Part shown: piece by piece, positions 37,901 to 43,969 of the stretch
Layout of the letters: every line of letters begins with the position of its first letter
Position numbering within the stretch: position 1 is the stretch's first letter
From: Lates calcarifer
Taxonomy: Eukaryota; Chordata; Actinopteri; Centropomidae
NCBI RefSeq assembly: GCF_001640805.2
Contig: NC_066849.1
Location: 26,617,778-26,681,777 of the forward strand
Length of the DNA stretch: 64,000 nucleotides
Reading direction: 5' to 3'
Notes under the pieces: generated by a model
What the model saw: only the letters and a program-made list of their open reading frames with translations
What the model was told of the DNA's origin: nothing
Databases searched by the model: none
Program-made: the position numbers and the translations under genes

Positions 37901-40900
37901 TAGAGCTTTAGTGGGACTGAGTCACTTGATCTTATTCTTCACTTTTAAAGAATAACTTCATCACTCAGACATCGGACTGTTTGGATCTTCTGAGTGAAGT
38001 TTCTCTGAATGTTAATAAATACAGACCCAGTTATTAGACAGTAAGAAATCTGAGACGAGGCACCTGTGTGTGTGTGTGTGTGTGTGTGTATTGTTAGGTA
38101 TTGGTTTATAAATTCAGAGGAGGTTATGGACAGGGCAAAAATACCTCAGCTCCTCGTTCCTTCTTCTTTAGAGAGGAGGAAAGGTCATGAACTTTGACCT
38201 CAAGCTCCTCGACCCGGAGACCCAGGGAATGTTTCTCCTGCGTCAACTCCTCAATCATCCTGAGAGAGGAAGAGAGAAAGTTCACACAGTTACAGCTGTG
38301 AAACTCACAGATCTAACCCAGACACTGTTCAGGGTCAGTGACAGTATGCAGGTCAGAGCTCTGGCTCTTTGTTCCAGGCGTGAGACTATTTTTGACAAGG
38401 TCAGTGGATATCAGTGTCAGCAGCAGCGTCAGAGCCAACAGAGCTGCTGGGAATAGCACTGATATGAGCAGAGACCAGCAGACAACTTCCTGTCCTGCAA
38501 CGCAGCTGTAAAGATGCAACTGAACTTCCCAAAGTCCACAGTGATCCGGACCATGCAGGATGTTACTTTATGAGCTGCTTTAGTAAAGTCTGAAGTCACC
38601 TGTCTTTATCAGCCAGGGCCTGCTGGATGAGCAGTCCACCTGAGCCTCCGCTCTCCTCCATCCTCTCCACCATCTCTCTCTCCAGAGCCAGGCAGCGCTG
38701 AGACTCCGAGTCCGCCAGCGAGGCCATCCGTTCAGCCTCACCTCGAGCCAGCTCGGCCTCCTGAACGCAACACAGACAGGACGAAAAGACGAGAACCGCG
38801 TGACTGACAACAAATCAGCTCCCTCTGAGTTCCGTAGCTGTTGCCATGAAGCCCATCAGTCAGTGTTTGTGTGTCTGTACCTCTTGTAGCAGCTGAACTT
38901 TGGTCTCCAGGATTTCTTGCATGTGGCTGATCTCCTCCTGTCGCTCGGCCAGGCGACGCTGCAGCTCTGCTTCATTCTGATTGGACAGGCTGTCAGCCGT
39001 CAGCCTGTGGGGTGAAAACATTCACAAAGGAAGCAAAAAATAAAATGCTTCTGGATTTAGATGATGACAGGGTTTGAAGCCTTAATAACCAGACTAACAA
39101 CTGCAGATCCACTAAGTTCCTGGTTGTCAGTCTGGAGTTAGCACAGCCTGAACAAAGACAGTTTGGTAGCAGAAGCCTGCAGTCAGTTAATAATACATGT
39201 AAGCAATAAAAAAGCTGTCTCCTGAAGCTGATGAGTTTACTTCATGGGCTTCTTTTTCCCTGCAGACCACAAACACTCATCATTTATTCACGTCCAGTCA
39301 CTTAGATCAGGGTGTCATTAACTTTCCCAAAAGACTCACAGACGTATCTCACAGGTCATAACGCACCGCGCCTCATGTGTATAAACACATTCTCCACAAA
39401 TGTGATACTGGTCTAGTTAAGCAGTATGAGTTTTATAGGATGTTATTCTTGAACTGGCTCCGGGTTTTATCACCGAGTCATCACGGTAAGATGAGCTCTG
39501 TCACAGTAGAAGACAAACATCTGCTGAAAACCTGTTTAAGTTTGGAAACTGGCATCAACGTGACCTTGTGAAAAAGACCGTCCTCTGTCTTTTCTCTTCT
39601 CCATCATTCAGTAAATTCACCTTTCAGACGTTGCTGCCTTCTGTCTGCTGATGGGTTAATTTACATTAAAATGCACAGTGGAATAGAAAAACATGGCTGA
39701 TGATTATTAGAAAATAGCTGAATCCTGTTCAGTCATTTTCAGGATTTTTTGAAGGATGAAAACTTTCAGCAGAGCCAGACAACTGTTCAGACTTAAGCTA
39801 TTTAAATTCATCAGGCAGCACCAGTAGCTGAAGTCTCATTATATTTGGCTGGTTTACTCTTGAAATGTGTATTTTTCATCAGCATTAAATCACAACTGTC
39901 TTCATGTCAAATTGTGGCAAGAAATTATGGTGGAATGATATGGAATAAGTAGCTTTAAGGTTGCTGAAATAATCTTATTCCACACTGACTGACAGTGTTA
40001 TATACTCAGCTTGTTCCAGCTCATTATTGAAGCAGCAAACTGTGTTTACACTGAGTGAAATATTCCAACCCAAGACTGATGCTTATTCAGTTAAAGTCAG
40101 TGAGGACTGGATGAAATTTGCAGAGCAGGACGAGAAAAAGCAGACAAACCATTAAAAATGTTGGAAAATGTGGAAATGTGTGTGGCCTGTGCTGACAGAT
40201 TTATCTTGAACCAAGGAATCCTGGGAAAAATTTGATTTTTTTTTGTCTAATTCAAAACATTAAGCACATTCAGGATTTCCCTTCCAAAGTGGTAAAGTGC
40301 CAGGATCCTGATGTATCTCTTGTGTCCTCATCAGTTCAGTTAGAAGATGACAGCTTATAAACAGTAGCCTTTAAATTTTCTGTGAGCATCAATATGTCAG
40401 GTTTTTACGACGTTAACGGAGGAAAAAACAGCCACACACTGATGCTCCTGGATCCACAGTAAACACCAACGAAATTTGTTTGCACCATATTTGAATTTTT
40501 GAAACATCCTGAATAACAAAGATGGAACAGAAAAGACAGCGTCACTGGCAGAGGAAATAAGAGGCTCAGGCAGGGCGAACTTCGTCTCCGGGGGACAAAA
40601 GGAAACATGGATTCCAGAGGGAAACGTCTCTGACAGGTTATTATGGTGAAGCCAGTCTGTCACTGCTCCACCACTCAGCGCCTTCCACAGCCAGAAGGTC
40701 ACACTCAGCTTTTCCTCCTCACATCTCTCAGTCAGGCTCTGTTAATAGCTCTAATGATAAACTGTGGCCAGAGAGTTTATTTATGAAGCAGCAGGGCACA
40801 GAGAGAGAGAGAGAGAGAACGTCTCAGCTCCGACTCCAAACTCCACTCTGACATGCTGCACGTTCACTCTCCTCAGACGCTGGAATTTCTTCCCCTTTTC

Positions 40901-43900
40901 AATGTTTTGACGTTAAATTGACTGATTGAACTAATCAATGACTGCAGTGCATAATAACACTGTTACTGAGCTAATGATGTTCATTCATCCATCTGTCAGG
41001 AAAAGCATCCATCAAAGGATTTGACCATTTTACCTACTTCATTTTCTATCTGAAAATCTTAAGGATTAAAACTTGAACTTCAGTAAGAGCATGTGTTACA
41101 GGAAGCTCAGTGTCATTGGATCTAGATTCATGTTGGATGAATTCATTTATCTCGTCACTTCCTTTTCTTTTATTTCTACATTATGTTTTAGTTTTCTTAG
41201 TCCAGGTTTGGAGATACAGGTCTCTGAGATGTCTGTCTCTGCTATAACACAGTTAAGGGGAATGGAAATTCATGTGTAAAGCTAAAAGTATTGGAAATGT
41301 GGCGTTTGCAGCTTTCAGCAGCAACACCTCTTTCCATTCTGATCTGAGTGTCAGAACTACTTTCTGCAGCAGGAAAACCTGCTGACACTGAGGTCTGATA
41401 CCTCAACGTCTGGTCGAGTAAATCAAGACTTTTTAAATGTGTAGGTGTCAGTAGAATTAGATGAAAAAAGTCTGCTTGACCCTTTAATTAAACTGTGGTT
41501 TGCAGACTGTTTGGTGAGTGTACTGGCTGAGAGAGGAGCTGAGGAAACTGATACACTGAGAGACAGACAGCTGCTTCACAGACAGGTGCTGCAGCTCAAA
41601 TAGTTCCCGACTCAGCAACGCAACAAACCACAAGGCACCTCTGCCCTTTACTCTCCCTGCTCCCTTACTCTCTGCACCCTCCCCCCTTCAAAACAAACCC
41701 TCACCCCCTCTTCACCTCCTCGCCCTCATCCCCTCTCCGTCCTCTGTCCCAGAAACACAGAGTCACTTCATCCTCTTCAAAAGCATTTCAGTGCTGAGTC
41801 CATACGCGGCATTCCTCGGAGCTTAGCCCGTGTTGTGATAGCGAGGTGAGTCCACAGGCCGGCGGGCTCGCGTGTGATGAGAGGCTGTTGGGTCTCGAGG
41901 GCGACCGGGCTCTGATGTACTGATGGACTCATGGGAAATAATCAAACTAGCGATGAAAGGAGTGTTTTTGTAGTTCTCAGGCAGGTTTCCCTGAAGGCAT
42001 TTCAACAAATCTGTGCAGCACAAGCAGCTGAATATTTGAAACAGCTTTTGAATATACATTTTACGGCTGTAATACAGTGTGGGTGAGTGATTTGTTGGAG
42101 GCATTTGGAGGTTCGCAGCCTTGGTTACATATCTGTGCAGGAAGACGTCAGATACTCACAGTGCTTTGTCCAGAAGCTGCTGTTTGTCCTCAAGCTCCTT
42201 TTTCAAACTCTCCACTTCAACCTTCAACTCGATGTTCTGCAAAAGAAATTCATTCAACAAACAATAAGAAGCAGAGCAGAGGATGCTTTAAACATGATAA
42301 AGCTGTAGGAGATACTCCTCATGAACTCAGCAGAGGAAACCACTGTCTACAGATATTATGTCATGCAAAACCAAAAGCAGCATATTTCCAGTGTAATCCA
42401 ACTTCTCCTCAAGCAGAAATCTGTATTTTAACTTGTGGAGTTCTGCACAGTGTTGCAGAGAGACGTTCAGTCTCACGTGCCGACCTGAATCTCAATAGAT
42501 CTATAAATAGCTGGTAGGGATATGAGCACCTGCTCTATCTGTCTCCTCTCCAACCCCCCCAGTGTAACATCCACCACTCAGCCTGCCCCCTCCTCCACCC
42601 TACACCCAGCAACACCACCACTTTTAACTTCTGGCTCGGAAAGCAGCAACAAACTGGCCTGAACTGGCTGTTAGCTGCTCACGTGCAGGTATCTGACTGC
42701 GGGGATTTATTTTGCTCAGTGCTCCGATTACTGACACACTGACACACAACACAGGTGGTGGACGTGGTTCTGCTGATACTGTACATACAACAGCACTCAC
42801 ATGCACCGTGTATACAGTGTGTGCACATGGAATCAGACTAGCGGAGCGCATGCACAGTGTGCAGGCCTGAATGCTCGCTAACATAATGTGGGTCATTGGG
42901 TCTACAGAGGCTGATGGAAAACAGGTCAGACAGTAACTGCAGGGGCAGTTAAAACAGCCTTTCTCTCTGCAGATATGTGGGTCTCCTCACTGTGGCCTTC
43001 ATCACCCTGATAGGCAGCACAGTGTATTCAACACTCACTGCTTTTTCAATGAGAAAACGTTTCCTCTGTTTTTAACCCAGGCTTTATGTTCTCATGCATT
43101 AAAGAGCATTTACTTCTGCGAGCGTTGTTTACAGGATGAAGGGCGGCTCAGACTACAGCTCAGGGGAAGTGAAGGGAAAAATGTAAATACATTGTTGATT
43201 ACCCTGCAGCTCAATCAGCCACGAAAATCTCTTCCAAAATAAACAGATAAATGGTCGAATCAGACCGTTAGAAGACTGAAGAACATGTTTGACCTCAAGC
43301 TCATCAACATGAGATCAGGCTGTAAACACATCACATATGTTGAATACAAACAGAACAGCTTCCTCAGAGTTTGACACTAAAGAGAAAAAGTGAGGAGACA
43401 CGTTCTGGAGCACAGGTGTTAGACAGGTGCCTCCTCACCTGTATTTTCATGATGTAAAAGCTCAAACAGCCTTGGTCTGTGTGGATGTTATAATTATAAA
43501 CTGTTATTAGCATTTTCATACTGTTCATTTGTGTATATTCATTCTATTCTCAGAAGTCTAAATACTCCTGTTGCTGTTGATCTGTGGAGGAATCCAGCTC
43601 CCCACAGAGAGGCTGAGCTATCTGTTAATATTTCTCTGAACAGGCAGAAACCTGTGACTGACAGTGTGTATGAAGAGTTGCAGAGCAGCCTGAGACCTGC
43701 TGTCAGAACAACTTACTGTCAACACAAAAACAACAAGCAGCCTGACTACAGCTACGCATCAGGTGCATGAAAGCAGAGTGGATGTGGAATCGTCAACAGT
43801 CCATTCACTCACTCACCCTCCTGTGCACATCATCGCTGCTCTCCTCAAACTTCTGCTGGATCTTCTCCTCCAGGAAGTAGATCCTGAGCTTCAGGCTGAA

Positions 43901-43969
43901 GTTCTCCTTCTTCAGGTCGTTCAGGTGCTGCGAGATAGTGCGATAACCACGGAAACCAGCGTTAGACAT
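10294..43969 (-). CDS. pde4dip: Myomegalin (pde4dip), whole gene, long isoform
   Basis: Myomegalin is a large coiled-coil scaffold of the centrosome and cis-Golgi. It recruits gamma-tubulin complexes and, in mammals, phosphodiesterase and A-kinase anchoring partners (family knowledge). The long form reads as 38 exons on the minus strand: 43969-43817, 42236-42160, 39004-38881, 38760-38600, 38259-38145, 29862-29725, 29604-29485, 29246-29154, 29060-28851, 28754-28596, 28403-28308, 28114-27977, 27876-27697, 27604-27410, 27333-27079, 26973-26808, 24615-24503, 24422-24265, 24182-23864, 23786-23633, 23549-23433, 22969-22512, 21999-21764, 21659-21611, 15913-15642, 15211-15062, 14928-14740, 14188-13904, 13789-13658, 13472-13353, 13157-12968, 12816-12692, 12581-12459, 12361-12272, 12152-11839, 11251-11113, 10729-10683 and, tentatively, 10335-10294. 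Sites are GT-AG and phases agree. CM1 lies at the N-terminus and a CM2-like segment near the C-terminus. Total is about 2,070 codons; the mammalian protein is about 2,350. One frame break lies in exon 22. The closest alternative, CDK5RAP2, fits less well. Confidence 0.93.
10683..10729 (-). CDS. pde4dip: pde4dip exon 37, small exon
   Basis: 47 nt completing the codon from exon 36 to Leu and reading SRTRDVLKKAKTNLQ. It matches mammalian LTRTHDVLKKARTNLE almost exactly. Acceptor ttcacag, donor gtgagc, phase 0. Too short to be found by ORF length. Confidence 0.95.
11113..11251 (-). CDS. pde4dip: pde4dip exon 36
   Basis: 139 nt. Starts DQSLREEVVSLRLRLSEQEE and ends SNRTKDSMEHFIVSQ plus one base. 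It matches the mammalian NQQKESMEQFIVSQ ending of CM2. Donor gtgagt. Confidence 0.94.
11839..12152 (-). CDS. pde4dip: pde4dip exon 35, CM2-like domain
   Basis: 314 nt. Contains VPDGSFANCHGRHAVGHIDD, then FKALQQQILEGSALLCKMEA and EEADSLLRMFWRAALPNSEE. It matches the mammalian DGSFANKHGRHVIGHIDDYS and MFWRAALPS motifs of the C-terminal centrosomin motif 2, which targets these proteins to the centrosome and Golgi. The Lys of the mammalian NKHG is Cys here. Ends in phase 0 at a gtcaga donor. Confidence 0.95.
12272..12361 (-). CDS. pde4dip: pde4dip exon 34
   Basis: 90 nt. Reads NVPSPPVRDTGLVSPSSPLR and then SVQKHAEET. The first part matches mammalian AVSPPVRDVGMNSPAL. Ser/Pro-rich linker before the CM2 region. 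Phase 1 at both ends. Confidence 0.88.
12459..12581 (-). CDS. pde4dip: pde4dip exon 33
   Basis: 123 nt. Starts RVSDSVQTGHSAATFDPREL and continues HIQLEQQLSGQPAARRQLFN. It parallels mammalian LQLQQQLESGAG. Phase 1 at both ends; acceptor gagcag, donor gtcagt. Confidence 0.87.
12692..12816 (-). CDS. pde4dip: pde4dip exon 32
   Basis: 125 nt. Starts LQHDVSVLQQQLCESRSLVH, then SLQCELQVYHRVGG. It matches mammalian RLQHKLVLLQQQCEEKQQLF and SLQSELQIYEALY. Phase 1 at a gtaaga donor. Confidence 0.93.
12968..13157 (-). CDS. pde4dip: pde4dip exon 31
   Basis: 190 nt. Starts GSKEVDQLREAALLERARLK and ends LKQDRQRNQETIN. It parallels mammalian QETESLREALLSSRSHLQEL. Coiled coil. Ends in phase 2 at a gtgtgt donor. 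Confidence 0.9.
13353..13472 (-). CDS. pde4dip: pde4dip exon 30
   Basis: 120 nt. Reads APTNIYIQGLDSVGQLSSEI, then RLLKEENVSLQNQLKQATR. It matches mammalian SNFYSQGLESIPQLCNENRV. Phase 1 at both ends. Confidence 0.93.
13658..13789 (-). CDS. pde4dip: pde4dip exon 29
   Basis: 132 nt. Reads SDLMKEHLREVRSLRQRLED, then SIQTNDRLRQQLEDRLART. A close match to mammalian EEHLGEIRNLRQRLEESICI and NDRLREQLEHRL. Phase 1 at both ends. Confidence 0.95.
13904..14188 (-). CDS. pde4dip: pde4dip exon 28
   Basis: 285 nt. Starts FSTPQSKPLQGFPFTHQQSD, then a Ser-rich region, and ends RLGADLSSGSSGYQSGTSHT. The last part matches mammalian SVSGDLSSGSSVYQLNSKPT. Phase 1 at both ends. Confidence 0.92.
14740..14928 (-). 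CDS. pde4dip: pde4dip exon 27
   Basis: 189 nt. Pro/Ser-rich first part, then GVGFSLAEVHQELQMLQRQL plus GD. It matches mammalian VSLAEAQQELQMLQKQLGES. The acceptor is preceded by a strong pyrimidine tract and the donor is gtgaga, phase 1. Confidence 0.92.
15062..15211 (-). CDS. pde4dip: pde4dip exon 26
   Basis: 150 nt. Reads DCHSHCSSVSRHSSVPPSIT, then THTCHSCPSMQCPSSPHRP and ends VQSQT. Ser/His/Cys-rich and low complexity. It occupies the position of the Ser-rich linker of mammalian myomegalin. The boundaries rest on phase 1 at both ends plus attccag and gtagga sites. Confidence 0.82.
15642..15913 (-). CDS. pde4dip: pde4dip exon 25 with histidine-rich insert
   Basis: 272 nt. Starts LSKELQQKDKVIESLRAKLN, then QHHHHNHHHHPH, then CSSHALSDTTDQSDRISYVS and ends EEARTRVST. 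It parallels mammalian LSRELQEKEKVIEVLQAKL and SSHALSDSHRSPSST. As far as I recall this is the part of PDE4DIP annotated as its single Olduvai (DUF1220-like) segment. The His run is specific to this sequence relative to the mammalian one. Phase 1 donor. Confidence 0.93.
15914..17129. other. pde4dip intron sequence, right part
   Basis: Intron upstream of exon 25, containing a CA run near 16,830. Nothing else is recognised before the MITE at 17,130. Confidence 0.5.
17130..17536. mobile_element. 407-bp MITE-like element with TTAA ends
   Basis: The terminal inverted repeats at 17,130-17,152 and 17,514-17,536 pair over 23 positions with 2 mismatches. Both ends start with TTAA, as expected for TTAA target-site duplications (piggyBac-like insertion). 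The interior has no transposase frame. It lies in the intron between the alternative first exon at 17.9 kb and exon 25. The family name is not known to me. Confidence 0.75.
17834..17997 (-). CDS. pde4dip: Candidate alternative first exon of a short C-terminal pde4dip form
   Basis: Starts MAPLWKAMLSKSSPLYRDSL and continues LWEWKAQERELLLLKKHTDR to TQLD plus two bases, with a perfect gtaaga donor. Joining to exon 25 completes AAG and gives LTQLDK-LSKELQQKDKV in frame, in the same phase as exon 24. The ATG at 17997 has G at -3 and G at +4. An acceptor (ctgcag) sits nine bases upstream of the ATG and would also keep frame, so a cassette exon is possible, but its upstream tract is G-rich rather than pyrimidine-rich. 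A first exon is therefore more likely. Confidence 0.65.
20111..20144. repeat. CT microsatellite
   Basis: About 17 CT units in the 5.7-kb intron between exons 24 and 25. Confidence 0.95.
21425..21460. promoter_or_regulatory. Homeodomain-type motif cluster
   Basis: CATTAATTAGCC occurs twice, at 21,425-21,436 and 21,449-21,460, with CCAATTAGCTG between them. This gives three TAAT/ATTA-core sites in 36 bases, 150 bases downstream of exon 24. An enhancer role is an inference. Confidence 0.4.
21611..21659 (-). CDS. pde4dip: pde4dip exon 24, small exon
   Basis: 49 nt encoding DHPEDPDEKTELLAI between split codons. It corresponds to mammalian DHKSEKDQAGLEPLALR, which precedes LSRELQEKEK. The acceptor cacag was chosen over ggag at 21,656 because only it keeps phase with both neighbours. 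Phase 2 at a gtcagt donor. Confidence 0.85.
21764..21999 (-). CDS. pde4dip: pde4dip exon 23, highly conserved
   Basis: 236 nt. Contains ARELSHLRQRLREGRGVCNI, TKAFEELLRANDIDYYMGQS and FREQLAQSSALAQRVSAKMS. It is nearly identical to the mammalian SFEDLLRSNDIDYYLGQSF block shared with CDK5RAP2. Ends in phase 1 at a gtgagt donor. Confidence 0.95.
22512..22969 (-). CDS. pde4dip: pde4dip exon 22, contains a frame break
   Basis: 458 nt. The first part reads EFDDLEMCTSLDCGSQWW and ends LQSRLRSLSTSSDY in one frame, matching mammalian NLKSRVRSLSVTSDY. The second part, PRKVNWSFQASPSQSGTEDD with ATWPG at its end, matches mammalian RPRKL and EDEGWLSDG but in the next frame. The switch lies between 22,752 and 22,739. 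The flanking phases require a length of 457 or 460, so the sequence has one extra base or lacks two. Read literally, the frame ends at TAA, the first codon of exon 23. No intron fits, since the gap is about a dozen bases. Confidence 0.88.
23433..23549 (-). CDS. pde4dip: pde4dip exon 21, highly conserved block
   Basis: 117 nt. Contains QQDSKQIQVDLQDLGYETCG followed by RSENEAEREDTSSP, almost identical to the mammalian protein over more than 30 residues. This is one of the most conserved stretches of the gene. Acceptor ctgcag, donor gtattc, phase 1. Confidence 0.95.
23633..23786 (-). CDS. pde4dip: pde4dip exon 20
   Basis: 154 nt. Starts VEDLDSEQLSSRCERTVRLQ and ends ERLMVSEATVQAQAEQLKDY plus RELL. 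It parallels mammalian QEKLLLSEATVFAQANELEK. Phase 1 at a gtgagt donor. Confidence 0.92.
23864..24182 (-). CDS. pde4dip: pde4dip exon 19 with polyglutamate tract
   Basis: 319 nt. Starts KALFSLQAENEELKHQLTEA and has two uninterrupted Glu runs encoded by a GAG-type microsatellite (about 24,000-24,072), separated by LDVTIEGV. It ends SLHLCTASAQ. The mammalian parallel, LCLENAELKEQMGEAMSDGWEIEED, is also acidic but without a pure Glu repeat. Ends in phase 0 at a gtaatg donor. Confidence 0.92.
24265..24422 (-). CDS. pde4dip: pde4dip exon 18
   Basis: 158 nt. Ends ELGELKAQLEKAGFSSLSQM, a near match to mammalian ELKELKAQIEEAGFSSVSHI. The start, GPGKSLSQDQLFEGQGLMEV, is poorly conserved. Phase 2 at a gtaaaa donor. 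Confidence 0.93.
24503..24615 (-). CDS. pde4dip: pde4dip exon 17, acidic
   Basis: 113 nt. Reads LSSEEEDEADDDLNSEYTES and then VDEEESKLRVQSLTSTK. It corresponds to the mammalian DDTEDTSTEFTDSIEEE stretch. It enters in phase 1, consistent with direct joining to exon 16. Donor gtacga. Confidence 0.9.
25935..25959. repeat. CA microsatellite
   Basis: About 12 CA units in the intron between exons 16 and 17. Confidence 0.95.
26677..26702. repeat. Pentanucleotide GACCA tandem repeat
   Basis: Five units of GACCA, about 105 bases downstream (in transcript sense) of the exon 16 donor. Confidence 0.9.
26808..26973 (-). CDS. pde4dip: pde4dip exon 16
   Basis: 166 nt. Starts DFQRQMVDPSGLPLVERLTQ, then EVQELRESLVQQ, and ends with a Gly/Pro/Arg-rich tail, GRQPEFG. 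The mammalian counterpart is LQMQLVDPEDIPAMERLTQE. Ends in phase 1 at a gtgggc donor. The mammalian block that should follow (about 80 residues) is not found before exon 17. Confidence 0.9.
27079..27333 (-). CDS. pde4dip: pde4dip exon 15
   Basis: 85 codons, phase 0 at both ends. Starts DSASRLDEVMTEQTSRLQEL, contains AVELQAVQEELRLALRRERE and ends RTLQVKEELIR. The ending parallels mammalian NIQIKEDLIKDLQMQL, which continues into exon 16. Confidence 0.92.
27410..27604 (-). CDS. pde4dip: pde4dip exon 14
   Basis: 65 codons, phase 0 at both ends. Starts DLRCSLLAQIQSAPSDVLEE, contains LQLKDRLFQEVLADRTRQAQ and ends AISSRDQYIK. It parallels mammalian ELCQRLQRKERMLQDLLSDR. Coiled coil. Confidence 0.92.
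27697..27876 (-). CDS. pde4dip: pde4dip exon 13
   Basis: 60 codons, phase 0 at both ends. Starts SLEVLVRGKTLELEQVCDAW and ends IIGQLQGALHARTQEAQ. It parallels the mammalian SLLRAKGLEVEQLSTTCQNL and SIIQQLQTSLHDR segments. A run of about 14 TG units in transcript sense sits almost on the acceptor. Confidence 0.92.
27880..27908. repeat. CA microsatellite abutting the exon 13 splice acceptor
   Basis: About 14 CA units, read as (UG)n in the pde4dip transcript, ending only a few bases before the AG of exon 13. Confidence 0.95.
27977..28114 (-). CDS. pde4dip: pde4dip exon 12
   Basis: 46 codons, phase 0 at both ends. Starts RAVDEKFRCVEEKEEENRRL and ends QRCVLANNEETIT. It closely parallels mammalian RAIDEKFSALEEKEKELRQL and DVLSSNEATM. 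The intron to exon 13 is only 100 nt and is largely a TG repeat. Confidence 0.93.
28308..28403 (-). CDS. pde4dip: pde4dip exon 11
   Basis: 32 codons, phase 0 at both ends: DYCELLEDPKEKRDSLLQKL and then RQRIKERDRALE. It matches the mammalian MLLEKLRQRIHDKAVALERA stretch. Confidence 0.92.
28596..28754 (-). CDS. pde4dip: pde4dip exon 10
   Basis: 53 codons, phase 0 at both ends. Starts ELQLALEKARSALQEREERL, followed by a highly charged run (REDEQEKQREKEEREKTIRE), and ends SLQTKEQLLE. Long single-helix or coiled-coil character. Confidence 0.92.
28851..29060 (-). CDS. pde4dip: pde4dip exon 9
   Basis: 70 codons, phase 0 at both ends. Starts VSGAESIRGQGEVLALQASL, then FQAQLELQAGQRAQRQAART, and ends HRRETERHNQ. 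It parallels the mammalian LLDLQSALFCSQLEIQKLQR region. GC-rich coiled coil. Confidence 0.92.
29154..29246 (-). CDS. pde4dip: pde4dip exon 8
   Basis: 31 codons, phase 0 at both ends: AAELYRVIEEQNKMLCSLKE and then LANRNQLQQLQ. It parallels mammalian EELYQVIEGQNDTMAKLREM. A TG dinucleotide run of about 14 units (in transcript sense) directly abuts the acceptor in place of a normal polypyrimidine tract. Confidence 0.92.
29250..29277. repeat. CA microsatellite abutting the exon 8 splice acceptor
   Basis: About 14 CA units, read as (UG)n in the transcript, immediately followed by the CAG acceptor of exon 8. Confidence 0.95.
29485..29604 (-). CDS. pde4dip: pde4dip exon 7
   Basis: 40 codons, phase 0 at both ends. 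Starts KLQERLGEMELELRSAREEA and ends NISDTVNSKEAE. Coiled coil. Acceptor gtgtag, donor gtagag. Confidence 0.9.
29725..29862 (-). CDS. pde4dip: pde4dip exon 6
   Basis: 46 codons, phase 0 at both ends. Starts RLIDEQQGQLSQYESAAGQ and ends KIRESETRNQ. It can accept either exon 5 or the alternative first exon. Coiled coil. Confidence 0.92.
29999..30012. promoter_or_regulatory. X-box-like (RFX-type) motif
   Basis: GTTGCCATGGCAGC matches the RFX consensus RYYNYYATRRNRAC at 13 of 14 positions. An 18-base identical copy including flanks occurs at 48,087-48,104. Confidence 0.4.
31225..31520. promoter_or_regulatory. GC/CpG-rich intronic patch with palindromes
   Basis: CpG-rich island in AT-rich intron. 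It contains a near-palindromic CCCGTGGCAACGGG (31,265-31,278), a second X-box-like GTTGCTAGGATAC (31,282-31,294) and a CCCCCT/AGGGGG stem. It could be a regulatory element or an alternative promoter; no exon is supported. Confidence 0.35.
31810..33081 (-). CDS. pde4dip: pde4dip alternative first exon with cysteine-rich N-terminus
   Basis: Single 424-codon exon that starts a shorter myomegalin form. It opens MLDVVKMKEACRICARELCG and has a second Cys pair, FACSKCAFMLDRMYRFDTV, about 45 residues later. It then enters a helix (LERLHKLLLEKDRLRQ). A second conserved patch reads RRCRGCAALRVADSDYEAVC. The middle is low complexity and includes six consecutive His residues. The end, EEQWLDDYVQCGPFRFQQ, splices in phase 0 (gtagct donor) to exon 6. 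I recall the same exon in mammalian PDE4DIP isoforms. The start is uncertain: ATG at 33081, or ATG at 33063 (MKEACRIC), which has a good context with A at -3. Confidence 0.92.
33440..34060 (-). promoter_or_regulatory. Candidate internal CpG-rich promoter upstream of the alternative first exon
   Basis: CpG dinucleotides are clearly denser here than in the surrounding introns, for example around 33,600-33,720 and 33,790-33,960. The patch lies just upstream, in transcript direction, of the alternative first exon. A start site for the cysteine-rich isoform here is an inference. I see no TATA box that settles the start. Confidence 0.4.
34941..34989. repeat. GT microsatellite, interrupted
   Basis: Two GT runs separated by a GG. 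Confidence 0.95.
35030..35800. promoter_or_regulatory. Candidate conserved non-coding element
   Basis: Complex, repeat-free sequence with motifs such as AATCAAAAATCAATTAATCC near 35,453 and GGCTAAATTAGCAGGAG near 35,751, without coding structure. Conservation is an inference from texture only. Confidence 0.3.
36673..36696. repeat. TTG trinucleotide repeat
   Basis: Eight TTG units in the intron upstream of the alternative first exon. Confidence 0.95.
37745..37855 (+). mobile_element. Teleost repeat fragment (TACTTTTACTT type)
   Basis: CTTTTTACTTAGTACATTTT, then GCTGGTAACACTTTTACT, then ATGCAGGACTTTTACTTGTA and GAGTATTTTTACTTC. This is the hallmark series of a very common fish repeat in which tandem ACTTTTACTT motifs recur. 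Short, diverged copy inside the intron upstream of exon 5. Confidence 0.6.
38145..38259 (-). CDS. pde4dip: pde4dip exon 5
   Basis: 115 nt. Reads MIEELTQEKHSLGLRVEELE and ends SLKKKERGAE. Heptad-rich coiled coil ending in phase 0 at a gtattt donor. The next long-form exon is 8.3 kb away; the alternative 5' exon sits in that intron. Confidence 0.88.
38600..38760 (-). CDS. pde4dip: pde4dip exon 4
   Basis: 161 nt. Starts EAELARGEAERMASLADSES and ends IQQALADKD. The coiled coil aligns with the mammalian NEAARMAALVEAEKE and EALAQRDKR segments, with the spacer between them shortened in this fish. Ends in phase 2 at a gtgact donor. Confidence 0.9.
38881..39004 (-). CDS. pde4dip: pde4dip exon 3
   Basis: 124 nt. 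Coiled-coil sequence with SLSNQNEAELQRRLAERQEE followed by a VQLLQE ending, which parallels the mammalian NSQNEAELRRQFEERQQE stretch. It takes one base to complete the codon from exon 2 and ends in phase 0 at a gtacag donor. Confidence 0.92.
39005..42159. other. pde4dip intron between exons 2 and 3
   Basis: No exon or repeat family recognised with confidence. Confidence 0.5.
42160..42236 (-). CDS. pde4dip: pde4dip exon 2
   Basis: 77 nt reading NIELKVEVESLKKELEDKQQ and then LLDKA. It continues the CM1-adjacent coiled coil, and the ELKVEVESLK core is shared by myomegalin and CDK5RAP2. Acceptor ttgcag, donor gtgagt, ending in phase 2. Confidence 0.92.
42237..43816. other. pde4dip intron between exons 1 and 2
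   Basis: No exon recognised. Confidence 0.5.
43817..43969 (-). CDS. pde4dip: pde4dip exon 1, CM1 domain, start codon
   Basis: 51 codons starting MSNAGFRGYRTISQHLNDLK and containing the centrosomin motif 1 core, KENFSLKLRIYFLEE. CM1 binds and activates gamma-tubulin ring complexes. The start at 43969 matches the MSN-GYRT start I remember for the mammalian long form, and position -3 is G. An in-frame ATG ten codons upstream (43999) and a possible splice acceptor just upstream of 43985 mean that a slightly longer N-terminus or an upstream exon cannot be excluded. The donor after AGG AGG is gtgagt, phase 0. Confidence 0.93.

Larger units (their letters stand above)
34061..38144. other. pde4dip intron upstream of the alternative first exon
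   Basis: Holds microsatellites, a TTG repeat, a teleost repeat fragment at 37.75 kb and an enhancer-like stretch at about 35,030-35,800. No coding exon seen. Confidence 0.5.
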